NCBI GenBank assembly: GCA_910589025.1
Contig: CAJURM010000016.1
Span: forward strand, 1 to 64,000
Direction of reading: 5' to 3'
DNA: 64,000 nt
Source: an uncultured Odoribacter sp.
GTDB lineage: Bacteria > Bacteroidota > Bacteroidia > Bacteroidales > Marinifilaceae
The notes beneath the pieces are model-generated. The model made no database searches, was not told where the DNA came from, and worked only from the letters and a program-made list of their open reading frames with translations. Shown here one piece after another: positions 7,771 through 16,237 of the stretch; position 1 is the stretch's first letter, and every line of letters starts with the position of its first letter. A program made the position numbers and the translations under genes.

Positions 7771-9306
7771 TCAGAAATTATTCAAATACCCCAAATCCTC
7801 CACCCCGTAATAAGGTGGTAAAATTCGTTTCCCTACCAATATCAAAGGCGTGGAATGTATTCCCACCCGCTCGCACCACGCCACCGAATCCGCAAGAGTC
7901 CGTATTGTCCGGGACGAATATTTCCCGATAGGCAAATGCTCCGGCATTCTTTTCTGAAACCAAACACTCAACGCCCTCCGGAAAGCCTCCCGGCCTTGAG
8001 TATGATATACCTCTATCAATCCTAACGTGACCTGGTTCACACTCTCTTTTTCAATACCAGGAGTTCCGATGAAACGCAACACAACCGTAAAATCACATAT
8101 ATATTTCTCTGTCAAACGCTCCAGTCTTTCATGCAAACCGACACAGGGATTACAAAAAGGGCTGAGAACGACAATCACTTTGCGCTCCCCGCTCCCTTCA
8201 TAAAAAATAATATCACTATCAGAATATTCCGGTTCTACTTCAGGCATTTCCGATTGCAAAGCCCCATACACGACTTTTTCCCTTTTCAGCTTCAAATTAT
8301 TCACTTTAAGCCAATGAGCCTCTTGTCTGTATTTTATCATCCGCTTTAATAAATACACACACCCGACAACTCCTCCGAAACAACACAACGCTCCAACACA
8401 TTCCCTCATTAGCTTCCACGACAAGTTTAACGGCAAGGCAAAGAAAACGGAAACCGACACCTCTCCCCAAAGACAAAGCACCACCCCCATACAAAACAGA
8501 CAAATTCGACGAACTTTTCTCAACTGATACCACAAGGAAAACAGTGTATAAGGGAATACACACAAAGACAGATAGAATAACAACTGAATTTCATCTCCAA
8601 TCCACCAATATAATATTCCTCCGGCAAAATAAACCGTTCCTATATCTGCCAGCGAAATCCCGAACAAACGGGAAGCACCGGAACTCAATACTTTATCACA
8701 ATCGCTTTTTTTGCTGAAATGGCAGATTTTCTGCATCCACCCCTCTTGTCCTTCCCCCAGCTCATGAAGCAGCAACATACAACTCAATACAAACCCAATC
8801 ACTTTTATCAACCCATAGCCCTGATACACGAACATCCAAGACATTCCCTTTCCGAGACAATATCCGATCATCAGCAACCACAGGATTAACCCAAGAAACA
8901 CACAGCGCTCCATACCCATTCGGGGAAAAACGCGTTTACACGCTGAAGCCACATACACTGCTACTCCCTCCCACCTGGCACAAAAATCCCCCAGATTCTC
9001 TCTCTTCTTTCCCTCTTTATTGTCAATATATTCAACCTTCCCTTTCCGATACCCCGTTACAACCACATAATTCCCCTGCTTCTCCTTTAAATGAGCCAAA
9101 AAAGGGAATCCGTTCGCCTCCATATCCTCCGGATTGATTTTCAGTGCAGCATACTCGATTCTGTACAACTCCAATGTCTCTGTAAGAGCCAAAAGAGAAG
9201 GATAATCCGGATGCGAACACAATACCTCCTCAAATTCACTCCACTCTACTGCAACATTATTCCGGCGCAAAAGCCGACGACTTTGAATAGCTAACAACCT
9301 GTCCAT
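7771..9306 (-). CDS. C39-like / VKOR / thioredoxin fusion (disulfide-forming protein)
   Basis: A 511-aa three-part protein. Residues 1-115 align by eye with the peptidase C39 fold of the exporter at 13978, but the catalytic Cys is absent and His becomes Asn79 (GNYVVV); Asp95 remains. This suggests a peptide-binding, non-proteolytic domain. The middle is a multi-pass membrane VKOR domain with the loop Cys pair (ICHF to DCDKVL) and the active-site CLFC. The C-terminus is a thioredoxin-like domain with FCNPC and the cis-Pro segment STPLI. It should oxidise cysteines in the periplasm, plausibly those of the exported peptides. I chose the ATG at 9306 over a TTG at 9330. It follows the propeller gene at 9332 closely. 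Confidence 0.88.
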   Translation of the reverse strand: MDRLLAIQSRRLLRRNNVAVEWSEFEEVLCSHPDYPSLLALTETLELYRIEYAALKINPEDMEANGFPFLAHLKEKQGNYVVVTGYRKGKVEYIDNKEGKKRENLGDFCARWEGVAVYVASACKRVFPRMGMERCVFLGLILWLLMIGYCLGKGMSWMFVYQGYGLIKVIGFVLSCMLLLHELGEGQEGWMQKICHFSKKSDCDKVLSSGASRLFGISLADIGTVYFAGGILYWWIGDEIQLLFYLSLCVFPYTLFSLWYQLRKVRRICLFCMGVVLCLWGEVSVSVFFALPLNLSWKLMRECVGALCCFGGVVGCVYLLKRMIKYRQEAHWLKVNNLKLKREKVVYGALQSEMPEVEPEYSDSDIIFYEGSGERKVIVVLSPFCNPCVGLHERLERLTEKYICDFTVVLRFIGTPGIEKESVNQVTLGLIEVYHTQGREAFRRALSVWFQKRMPEHLPIGKYSSRTIRTLADSVAWCERVGIHSTPLILVGKRILPPYYGVEDLGYLNNF

Positions 9307-9331
9307 AATCCTCTTTTCCCCGTTACCCAAT

Positions 9332-10501
9332 TCATTTTTTCAACCGATAAACCACCACTACCGCATTATCCTCTTCGTCAAGACGATCCGCCAATTCTTT
9401 CAATTGTTGCTTAAACCGAGGCGTTTTCACCTTCAAATTCGCAAACTCCTCACTCGCTACCCACTCTTTTAATTTTAAAGGTAGGCAATCCGTACACATA
9501 TAAGCACCGTCTGACCTACGGGAATTGATCTTCATCCTAGGAATACTCTCATTCAAACCGGACAGATCATCAACAATACGGGAACTGTAATAACCACTCT
9601 TCATACGAGGATCATACAAATACCACAAACTTTTACTCGCAGCTCCCTTACAAAACATTCCAGTACAGCGGCCATCAGGCAATTCATAAAAACTAAAAAA
9701 CCTCAAAGCATCAGGATAAGGCTCTTCAGTACTTTTCATTATCCCATCACTTTTAAACCTATAATTACCTAAATCCGGATAACACATAGCTGTTCCCCAA
9801 GACCACACATGACGAATACGGGAATCACCGTTGTCCAACAACTCAAATATCGTGTCCGAATAACGACTCCACCAACATACCGAAGAATCAGCTCCACGAT
9901 ATAAATTTCCATTAGCATTTAATAACCATTTATCCGGAGACCGTCTCTTGCCGCCAATAAAACGACCGCAAGTATCCGTCACAAACCACGAATAAGCACC
10001 AGAAGAACTCTCATCGACAGATATGTACAGTTTATCTCCGCGACAAACCATATCATTAATCCAATTTATACCCAAAGGAGCAAGGTCTTTCTCCATCAGA
10101 AACTTCCCCGTCCCACTATAAACCAACAACCGGCAATTGTCATAAAAATAAATCTTACCATCACCACCAACACAAAAATCAAAAGAAAAACGATACTCCC
10201 CAGGACCGTGACCGACATCACCGTATTGACGGACAAAACGGCCCTTCAAATCATAAAAACGCATCGCCCGCCCCAAGCCTTCTCCAAAATAAACGCCCGA
10301 ATCACAAACCGTCTTGGTAATAAGATGACTTAACGGTTTGTCATTGTGCAAAGGAATAAAAAACACCGAATCGGCAAAGTCGGAAACATATAACTCCTCC
10401 CGCTCCTGCATACGGTCTACCAAAATATCCGGATAACGTCCCGATTCCTCCCTACAACAAAAGAAAAACAACAAAAGAAAAAGAAAAAAATACCTCCCCA
10501 T
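9332..10501 (-). CDS. 6-bladed beta-propeller lipoprotein (partner of peptide 1)
   Basis: A 389-aa protein with a hydrophobic leader ending in FFFCC, a likely lipobox. Propeller-type repeats follow, with blades such as FYDLKGRFVRQYGDVGHGPGEY and DGKIYFYDNCRLLVYSGTGKF. The GHGPGEY hallmark occurs in Bacteroidetes 6-bladed propeller proteins of the NHL-like/DUF5128 type. The same hallmark (GHGPNEY) is in the paralogue at 10911. It lies downstream of peptide 1, separated by a stem-loop. It may bind the secreted peptide, give immunity or act as a receptor; none of this is shown. Confidence 0.82.
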   Translation of the reverse strand: MGRYFFLFLLLFFFCCREESGRYPDILVDRMQEREELYVSDFADSVFFIPLHNDKPLSHLITKTVCDSGVYFGEGLGRAMRFYDLKGRFVRQYGDVGHGPGEYRFSFDFCVGGDGKIYFYDNCRLLVYSGTGKFLMEKDLAPLGINWINDMVCRGDKLYISVDESSSGAYSWFVTDTCGRFIGGKRRSPDKWLLNANGNLYRGADSSVCWWSRYSDTIFELLDNGDSRIRHVWSWGTAMCYPDLGNYRFKSDGIMKSTEEPYPDALRFFSFYELPDGRCTGMFCKGAASKSLWYLYDPRMKSGYYSSRIVDDLSGLNESIPRMKINSRRSDGAYMCTDCLPLKLKEWVASEEFANLKVKTPRFKQQLKELADRLDEEDNAVVVVYRLKK

Positions 10502-10515
10502 ATCTATAATTTTTA

Positions 10516-10553
10516 GCAGGCAGGCTTGAAAAAATCAATTCAAGCCTACCTGC
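10516..10553 (-). promoter_or_regulatory. Stem-loop between peptide 1 and its propeller gene
   Basis: GCAGG-C-AGGCTTGAA (10516-10530) pairs with TTCAAGCCT-A-CCTGC (10539-10553), a 14-bp stem with one mismatch. On the minus strand it is followed by TAAAAATTA rather than a clean T-run. A partial terminator or a 3' stabiliser that favours the peptide over the downstream gene is likely. Confidence 0.7.
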
Positions 10554-10576
10554 AGCCGGTTAAACCTTATTTACCA

Positions 10577-10807
10577 TCAAACAAATGGAGAAGTATCCAC
10601 AACCTGCTCCTTTTTTACCTCTGCATTATCTCCATGAAGTTCTTTACACAATTCACTGCAAGATGTCGAATCATACGAATATATTGACCCGACCACAACA
10701 CCGTTCACCATACACACACATGCTTTATCCCCTCCCTTAATCTGCTGCAACTCCGATTTGGTCAGCACCTGGGCTGAACGTAAATCCAATAAATTGTTCG
10801 TTTTCAT
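10577..10807 (-). CDS. GG-leader peptide 1
   Basis: A 76-aa precursor. The 26-residue leader ends LTKSELQQIKGG, the Bacteroidetes double-glycine type cut by C39 peptidases. The predicted 50-residue core starts DKACVCMVNG and has four Cys in the pattern C-x-C then C-x3-C, enough for two disulfides. The frame reaches an ATG at 10831, but the ATG at 10807 gives a standard leader. The leader and upstream DNA are almost identical to those of peptide 2 whereas the cores differ. Confidence 0.85.
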   Translation of the reverse strand: MKTNNLLDLRSAQVLTKSELQQIKGGDKACVCMVNGVVVGSIYSYDSTSCSELCKELHGDNAEVKKEQVVDTSPFV

Positions 10808-10904
10808 ACAATTGAAATTTAAATGAAACATTAAAAATCATTACAAGGCCTTTATAATAATTCGGTTGACAAGTTAAAACTCCCCAGTCTCAAAAAATGA
10901 CACT
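10731..10904 (-). repeat. 175-bp direct repeat, copy 1 (leader plus upstream region of peptide 1)
   Basis: Near-identical to 12198-12372. It covers the second half of the GG leader, the start codon, the untranslated region and probable promoter. It also carries nine codons plus stop that form the 3' end of the HTH gene at copy 2 but are orphaned here. The distance between copies is about 1,468 bp. Confidence 0.9.
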
Positions 10905-10910
10905 TACAAA

Positions 10911-11984
10911 CTATTTTTTCAATTCTACAATATACAACACAGGATTATCATTCTCTGTCATTCCCTCTAATTCGTAAGATTGTTTGACAAAATACATCAA
11001 CCCTCTATCCAAATCCAATGGGAATAGTTCAACTTCACCAAAATTCAACAAATCATCTCTGAATTTTTTACTGCTATGCATACACACTTGTCTCTGAAAA
11101 TCATAACAGCACCAAAAATCGTCATTCCAAAGATTTAAATAATTACAAAAAAGGAAACGCCGGGTACGAAAAACATTAACAATACGCATATTTTTCATCC
11201 CCCGTATAACTTCAACTCTCCCAAAATCAAGACGAAGAAAGGGAAGAATCTTTCCGTTTTCCCAACGATACAAAGTATCAGGTATATATTGAAAAGTCCC
11301 TGTTAAAATCGCTTTATATAAAAATAAATTATACCCGTTGATTGAAAAATTCATTTCCTTTCCGGAAGTCGAAAACAAATCACGATCCTGGGTAACACAT
11401 TGAAAAAAAACAGAATCTAATATTTGTAAACGAGACGAAAAACGATAAAGAGTTGTTATATTTTGATACTTTCCTTCTTTTGTCCTCCTTCCGAATTCTT
11501 CTCCCAAAGCATATAACAATCCCTCCCTACAACACAAACTGCCGGAACTCAAGCTCCTGATACAACTATATTCATCCTTAACATTCCCTTCATAATCATA
11601 GCTTTTTATTCCTTTTTCAGTCATGAGATAAATCTGCTTCAAATCCGGGTCGACACAAAATGCTTTTAAATAAAGATATTCATTCGGTCCATGCCCAATC
11701 TGCCCTATCCGGTTTAAAAATTTTCCCGACACATCAAACCGAAAAACCTGCCCCTGACGGTAATCCCGCAAAAATAAATTTTTCCCGTCAACCATCATCC
11801 GCCTCACGGATGACAACCAAACATCCTCCACTTGTTCCAACCGGACCTCTCTCACAACACACTCCGCTATATCCGATAAAGCAATACTTTCTTGGGCAAC
11901 CGGAGGTATCTTTATGACCGGAATCTGAGCAGTCCCTTTCCCTATCCAAAGAAAAATTACAAAACAATACCACCATCGATTCAT
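10911..11984 (-). CDS. 6-bladed beta-propeller secreted protein (partner of peptide 2)
   Basis: A 357-aa paralogue of the 9332 gene. The signal peptide is NRWWYCFVIFLWIGKGTAQ, without a clear lipobox. Propeller blades follow, for example FLRDYRQGQVFRFDVSGKFL and the IGHGPNEYLYLK hallmark. I start it at ATG 11984 because AAAGGAGAG, an unusually good Shine-Dalgarno site here, lies just upstream. The frame is open to 12047, but that part overlaps the intercistronic hairpin. It probably acts in the periplasm or at the surface alongside peptide 2. Confidence 0.82.
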   Translation of the reverse strand: MNRWWYCFVIFLWIGKGTAQIPVIKIPPVAQESIALSDIAECVVREVRLEQVEDVWLSSVRRMMVDGKNLFLRDYRQGQVFRFDVSGKFLNRIGQIGHGPNEYLYLKAFCVDPDLKQIYLMTEKGIKSYDYEGNVKDEYSCIRSLSSGSLCCREGLLYALGEEFGRRTKEGKYQNITTLYRFSSRLQILDSVFFQCVTQDRDLFSTSGKEMNFSINGYNLFLYKAILTGTFQYIPDTLYRWENGKILPFLRLDFGRVEVIRGMKNMRIVNVFRTRRFLFCNYLNLWNDDFWCCYDFQRQVCMHSSKKFRDDLLNFGEVELFPLDLDRGLMYFVKQSYELEGMTENDNPVLYIVELKK

Positions 11985-12000
11985 TACTCTCTCCTTTAAA

Positions 12001-12038
12001 CTCTCTGAATCTATAACATTCGCCATTGATTCAGAGAG
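12001..12038 (-). promoter_or_regulatory. Stem-loop between peptide 2 and its propeller gene
   Basis: CTCTCTGAATC (12001-12011) pairs perfectly with GATTCAGAGAG (12028-12038) around a 16-nt loop, just upstream of the propeller ribosome-binding site. It is equivalent in place to the hairpins at 10516 and 17422. Confidence 0.75.
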
Positions 12039-12049
12039 CATTTCCAAAT

Positions 12050-12274
12050 TTAAGCTAAAGGCTTCCTTTCACATGTAGGAGCCTGTAGATGTTCCGGACA
12101 AAAAACTTTCATTCTCTCTTCCGCCTCTTCTATTGTCGACCCCCCGACACTATATTCTTGTCCGAATGGACTACATTTGCAGAGGAAAGCACCACTTCCT
12201 CCTTTAATCTGCCTCAACTCCGATTTGGTCAGCACCTGGGCTGAATGTAAATCCAATAAATTTTTTGTCTTCAT
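12050..12274 (-). CDS. GG-leader peptide 2
   Basis: A 74-aa precursor with the leader ending LTKSELRQIKGG and a 48-residue core starting SGAFLCKCSPFG. The core has four Cys (C-x-C, then two single Cys near the C-terminus). It differs strongly from the core of peptide 1 although the leaders differ at only a few positions. An upstream ATG at 12298 is possible, but the ATG at 12274 gives the usual leader. It follows the HTH gene and precedes its propeller gene. Confidence 0.85.
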   Translation of the reverse strand: MKTKNLLDLHSAQVLTKSELRQIKGGSGAFLCKCSPFGQEYSVGGSTIEEAEERMKVFCPEHLQAPTCERKPLA

Positions 12275-12372
12275 ACAATTGAAATTTAAATCAAACATTT
12301 AAAAATCATTACAAGGCCTTTATAATAATTCGGTTGACAAGTTAAAACTCCCCAGTCTCAAAAAATGACACT
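12198..12372 (-). repeat. 175-bp direct repeat, copy 2 (original context)
   Basis: Matches 10731-10904. Here the first nine codons and stop of the repeat are the real 3' end of the HTH gene (tail VSFFETGEF). This identifies copy 2 as the ancestral arrangement and copy 1 as the duplicate. Confidence 0.9.
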
Positions 12373-12656
12373 GTAAAAAAATTTTTTCCCCCTTTTGTTT
12401 CATTCATATCCTCTTTATCCAACTTTTCGGACAAAATACCGATATAAAACCGCTTCCCGGATTTAAACTCATAACATCGGCAGGTTGAATTATATACAAT
12501 ATCCACTCCTAACTCTTTCAACTCATTCAACAACCGGAACAATGTACTTTTAGAAATCTGCAGCTTACGGGCAAACTCTTCCGGCGTTCCGGTAGCTCTC
12601 ATGGCTATCAGCTGGGAAAGAGCGTCCAATTTATTTACCAAATGTAGTAGCTTCAT
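12342..12656 (-). CDS. Small helix-turn-helix protein
   Basis: A 104-aa protein. Residues about 8-55 form a winged-helix type domain (EEFARKLQISKSTLFRLLNELKELG), then a short strand region (CRCYEFKSGKRFYIG) and a tail. It starts 22 bp after the stop of the HlyD-type gene and overlaps the upstream region of peptide 2, so it may tune peptide 2 expression. Its stop lies inside the 175-bp repeat. Confidence 0.78.
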   Translation of the reverse strand: MKLLHLVNKLDALSQLIAMRATGTPEEFARKLQISKSTLFRLLNELKELGVDIVYNSTCRCYEFKSGKRFYIGILSEKLDKEDMNETKGGKNFFTVSFFETGEF

Positions 12657-12678
12657 AATATAAGATTTTCCGATTCTG

Positions 12679-13965
12679 TCAATGTTTCCACAACTTCCGC
12701 AAAGGATTAATCACCCGGTCGAAAAAAGACAAATCTTCTGTGATAACCACTACCATCCCCGTCATATTCTGGTGAAAAGGCAAAATCTTTCCGTAATTTG
12801 TCCGCAACGTATCAGGCAGATAAAACGTAGAAGTATACACAGAATCCGGCAACAGAGACAATTTTTCCAACCGCCAGCAAAACACACCGTATTCCTCTTG
12901 GGGATAATCCGCAAAAATCAGATTCATCCGATTACCCTCTTTCAGTTTCCCGGCCCCCTGCACCGGCAAATACAAACGAGCCAGAATTTCATTTCGCTTT
13001 TCAGGTACCACACTCACAATATCCTGTCCGGCTATCACATTCTGATGCAACTTCCATACTCCTGCCAGAGAAACAATACCGTCAATGGAGGAAATCATGC
13101 AATAGTTACTTTCCCACTCCCGGATAGCCGCATTCAGATTTTCCGCAGCAACTTTCAAAGCATCTTTCAACCGGCAAATCTCCTGTTGGCGTTGTATCTT
13201 CATCTCCAACAACTCCTGCTCCGCCTGAGCCGCCCCCAATTGAGCCTGGGAAGTTGCCATACAGGCATTGTTATAAGCAGCTTCCGCCAACACCAGCCGG
13301 CTTTGCCCCTGTTCCAATTCCGCCAGCGAAATGCCTCCCTTTTCGTAAATTGCCTCCTGCCGCGAATAAGTGCTCTTTTCTATCGTCAAACTTTTCTGAT
13401 TCAACTCCTCCGTTTTCCAATACATTTTCAGCTGTTCCTTTCTCTCTTCCAATTGTTCCTTAGTCAAACGGATTCTGGTACCCATGTAATCAATCTTCAT
13501 ATAATCACGATAGGCAGACAAAGCCTGACCGTAAGCGGTATAATATGACTGTACCTCTCCCAATTTCAACGTATCAGTATATTGACAAGGGATGGAATCC
13601 GAAGCACAAAGCTCCGCTTTTAACCTCAGAATATGCCGAAAATCTCCCGAGCCGGACACCACGGCCAACAAATCATTCCGAGCTACCCGGTCGCCATCCC
13701 TGACATTCAGCAACTCAATGCGCCCGTTCACCTTAGAACGCAGAGTAATAGCAGGATTGGAAGAATGAATCACAAAACGCCCGCTAATCGTATCGGGATA
13801 GCGGAAAAAACAAGTCCCGGTAAAAATAAATACAACCACACCTAATATTACAGATATCCCATAACGGACAATACGCGACGGGATATAACCCATAATCTCC
13901 CTCACCTCTTCACTTCTCAGGTTCAGGCGTTCTATTTCTTCCTGTTTCACTTCCAGTTCTTTCAT
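12679..13965 (-). CDS. HlyD-family membrane fusion protein
   Basis: A 428-aa periplasmic adaptor. It has one N-terminal transmembrane helix (about residues 35-55), a biotinyl-lipoyl-like half (ITLRSKVNGRIELLNVRDGDRV), a long coiled coil (about 150-275), the second lipoyl half (SSIDGIVSLAGVWKLHQNVIAGQ) and a barrel domain. It lies 12 bp downstream of the peptidase-containing ABC transporter and should link it to an outer-membrane channel. No such channel is encoded nearby, so a TolC-type protein elsewhere is presumably shared. Confidence 0.92.
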   Translation of the reverse strand: MKELEVKQEEIERLNLRSEEVREIMGYIPSRIVRYGISVILGVVVFIFTGTCFFRYPDTISGRFVIHSSNPAITLRSKVNGRIELLNVRDGDRVARNDLLAVVSGSGDFRHILRLKAELCASDSIPCQYTDTLKLGEVQSYYTAYGQALSAYRDYMKIDYMGTRIRLTKEQLEERKEQLKMYWKTEELNQKSLTIEKSTYSRQEAIYEKGGISLAELEQGQSRLVLAEAAYNNACMATSQAQLGAAQAEQELLEMKIQRQQEICRLKDALKVAAENLNAAIREWESNYCMISSIDGIVSLAGVWKLHQNVIAGQDIVSVVPEKRNEILARLYLPVQGAGKLKEGNRMNLIFADYPQEEYGVFCWRLEKLSLLPDSVYTSTFYLPDTLRTNYGKILPFHQNMTGMVVVITEDLSFFDRVINPLRKLWKH

Positions 13966-13977
13966 CTCCGGAGTCCA

Positions 13978-16170
13978 TTAATTTCCCAATTCCAATTGGT
14001 TTTTCACCAAATTATAATAAGCGCCCTTCAATTCCGTCAGCTCCCGGTGAGTCCCACTTTCCACAATCCGCCCCTTTTCCAGCACCACTATTTGGTCTGC
14101 ATTTTTCACCGTACTCAGCCGATGAGCCACAACCACTACCGTACGTCCTTTGAAAAAATGATTCAGATTTTCCATAATCACCTTCTCATTATTGGCATCC
14201 AAAGCATTAGTCGCTTCATCCAAAAAAATAAAATCCGGATCTTTATACACCGCACGGGCAATCAAAATCCGTTGTTTCTGCCCCTGGCTTAATCCCACTC
14301 CTTCCAGTCCAATCTTCGTATTGTATTTCAAAGGCAAATTTTCAATATAGTCTTGTATATTGGCTACTTTTACGGCATACAACAACCGCTCTTTATCCAC
14401 CACTTCATCACTTACTGCAATATTCCGGGCTATCGTATCCGAAAAAATAAACCCGTCTTGCATCACGACCCCACAACGCCCTCTCCACCAACTCTGATTA
14501 TAAGAATCCAACGTCTGACCGCCTATCAACAATTTTCCTCCTGTAGGAGGATAAAATCCCAACATCAACTTCACCAAAGTCGTCTTTCCGCTTCCACTGG
14601 TACCTACAATTGCCGTCACTTTATTTTCCGGCAACACAACATGAATATCCTCCAATACTTTAGGAGACTCCGGCCCTTCATATCGAAAAGATAAATTTTC
14701 CATACAGATCATACGGGAACCTGGCAACTCCCTTAATCGCTGCCCATCCTCAGGCTCCTCATCTTCATGCCCGTGAATTTCCCCCAAACGTTCCAGACTA
14801 ATCCGAGCATCCTGGGCTGCCTGAATAAACGCCAGCATCTGTTCCACCGGCCCATTTAACTGTCCCACGATATACTGGACCGCCATCATCATCCCTAACG
14901 TCATATCCCCCTTCACCACCGCCGTTGCCGCCATAATAGTGATCACTACATTCTTGGTCTCGTTGAAAAACAGACTCCCTATTTTCTGGTACTGGCTCAA
15001 TGCTAAACTCTGCACACTGACACGGAACAAACGGGCCTGAATACGCTCCCACTCCCAACGCTTCTGCCGCTCGCAATTGTTCAGTTTTATCTCCTGCATT
15101 CCCGTAATCATCTGAATCAGATTGCTCTGCTCCATTGCCATCTGGTTAAAGCGCTTATAATCAATATCCCGCCTGCGTTTCATAAACAAATATACCCAGG
15201 TGAAATACAAACCGCTACCTACCAAAAAAATCAAAAATATAGGGAGATTATAAAACAACAATACCATTCCGAATATTACAAAATTGAACATCGAAAACAA
15301 TATCGACAACGTCTGGGAAGTCAAAAAACTCTCTATACGGCTATGATCCCCTATACGCTGTAAAATATCACCCGTCATTTTCGTATCAAAAAAACGGATA
15401 GGCAACTTCATCAACTTTATCAGAAAATCAGAAATCAATGAAATATTAATACGGGTACTGATATGCAACAAAATCCACGACCGTATAAAATCCACACTCA
15501 ATCGTCCGGCAATCAGGACTAACTGGGCAATCAGTACCAACTGAATAAAACCCAGATTACCGGTATTTATTCCGATATCTACGACCGACTGTGTCAGGAA
15601 AGGAGCTATCAATTGTAACAAAGAACCCAACAAAAGTCCTAAAACCAATTGTAACAGGAATTTCTTATACGCGAACAAATAACGGAAAAGATAAGAAAAT
15701 CCGTTTTTTACAAGTTTTTCCCCCGGAGCCGAATAAAAATCGGGAGAAGGCTGTAACAATAAAGCAATCCCCAACTTTTTCCCCCTCTCATCCGTACTAA
15801 TCCAACACTTTTTAAACTCCTCTTCTCCATACACCACTTTTCCATGCGCCGGATCGGCCACCCATACTTTCCCCCTCTTTATTCTATACACCACAACAAA
15901 ATGCTTTTGATTCCAATGCACAATCAACGGCAACGGAGCCTCCCGACACAAATCCTCCAATTCACACTTCACTCCGGTCGTCCGGAAACCGATACTCTCC
16001 GCCGCTTCACTAATCCCCAGCATACTCACGCCTTCCCGGGTAATAAAACACCGTTCCCGCAAAGTCTGCAAAGAATAATAACGCCCGTAAAACCTGGTAA
16101 TCATCTGCAAACAAGTAGGCCCGCAATCCATAGCATCCGCCTGGCGATAAAGAGGAAAACTATTTTTCAT
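13978..16170 (-). CDS. Peptidase-containing ABC transporter (C39 peptidase, permease, ATPase)
   Basis: A 730-aa protein with the full three-domain layout. The N-terminal C39 peptidase has catalytic Cys16 (MDCGPTC), His90 (KHFVVV) and Asp106 (VADP), all intact. Six transmembrane helices span about 165-440. The ATPase has Walker A GTSGSGKTT, signature LSQGQKQR and Walker B FLDEATNALD. Such exporters cut leaders after Gly-Gly and export the core. The three GG-leader genes in the same cluster are the obvious substrates. A separate outer-membrane channel would be needed. Confidence 0.96.
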   Translation of the reverse strand: MKNSFPLYRQADAMDCGPTCLQMITRFYGRYYSLQTLRERCFITREGVSMLGISEAAESIGFRTTGVKCELEDLCREAPLPLIVHWNQKHFVVVYRIKRGKVWVADPAHGKVVYGEEEFKKCWISTDERGKKLGIALLLQPSPDFYSAPGEKLVKNGFSYLFRYLFAYKKFLLQLVLGLLLGSLLQLIAPFLTQSVVDIGINTGNLGFIQLVLIAQLVLIAGRLSVDFIRSWILLHISTRINISLISDFLIKLMKLPIRFFDTKMTGDILQRIGDHSRIESFLTSQTLSILFSMFNFVIFGMVLLFYNLPIFLIFLVGSGLYFTWVYLFMKRRRDIDYKRFNQMAMEQSNLIQMITGMQEIKLNNCERQKRWEWERIQARLFRVSVQSLALSQYQKIGSLFFNETKNVVITIMAATAVVKGDMTLGMMMAVQYIVGQLNGPVEQMLAFIQAAQDARISLERLGEIHGHEDEEPEDGQRLRELPGSRMICMENLSFRYEGPESPKVLEDIHVVLPENKVTAIVGTSGSGKTTLVKLMLGFYPPTGGKLLIGGQTLDSYNQSWWRGRCGVVMQDGFIFSDTIARNIAVSDEVVDKERLLYAVKVANIQDYIENLPLKYNTKIGLEGVGLSQGQKQRILIARAVYKDPDFIFLDEATNALDANNEKVIMENLNHFFKGRTVVVVAHRLSTVKNADQIVVLEKGRIVESGTHRELTELKGAYYNLVKNQLELGN

Positions 16171-16237
16171 GTATAAATTTTACACCAAACAAAAATTGTA
16201 TGTCTATATAACTCACATAACTATTTCAAATGAACAG

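Noticed and set aside
12372..12420. KGGKNFF near the C-terminus of the HTH protein as a GG cleavage site
   Set aside because: It lies at the C-terminal end after a complete DNA-binding domain, with no leader pattern before it and only a short tail after it.
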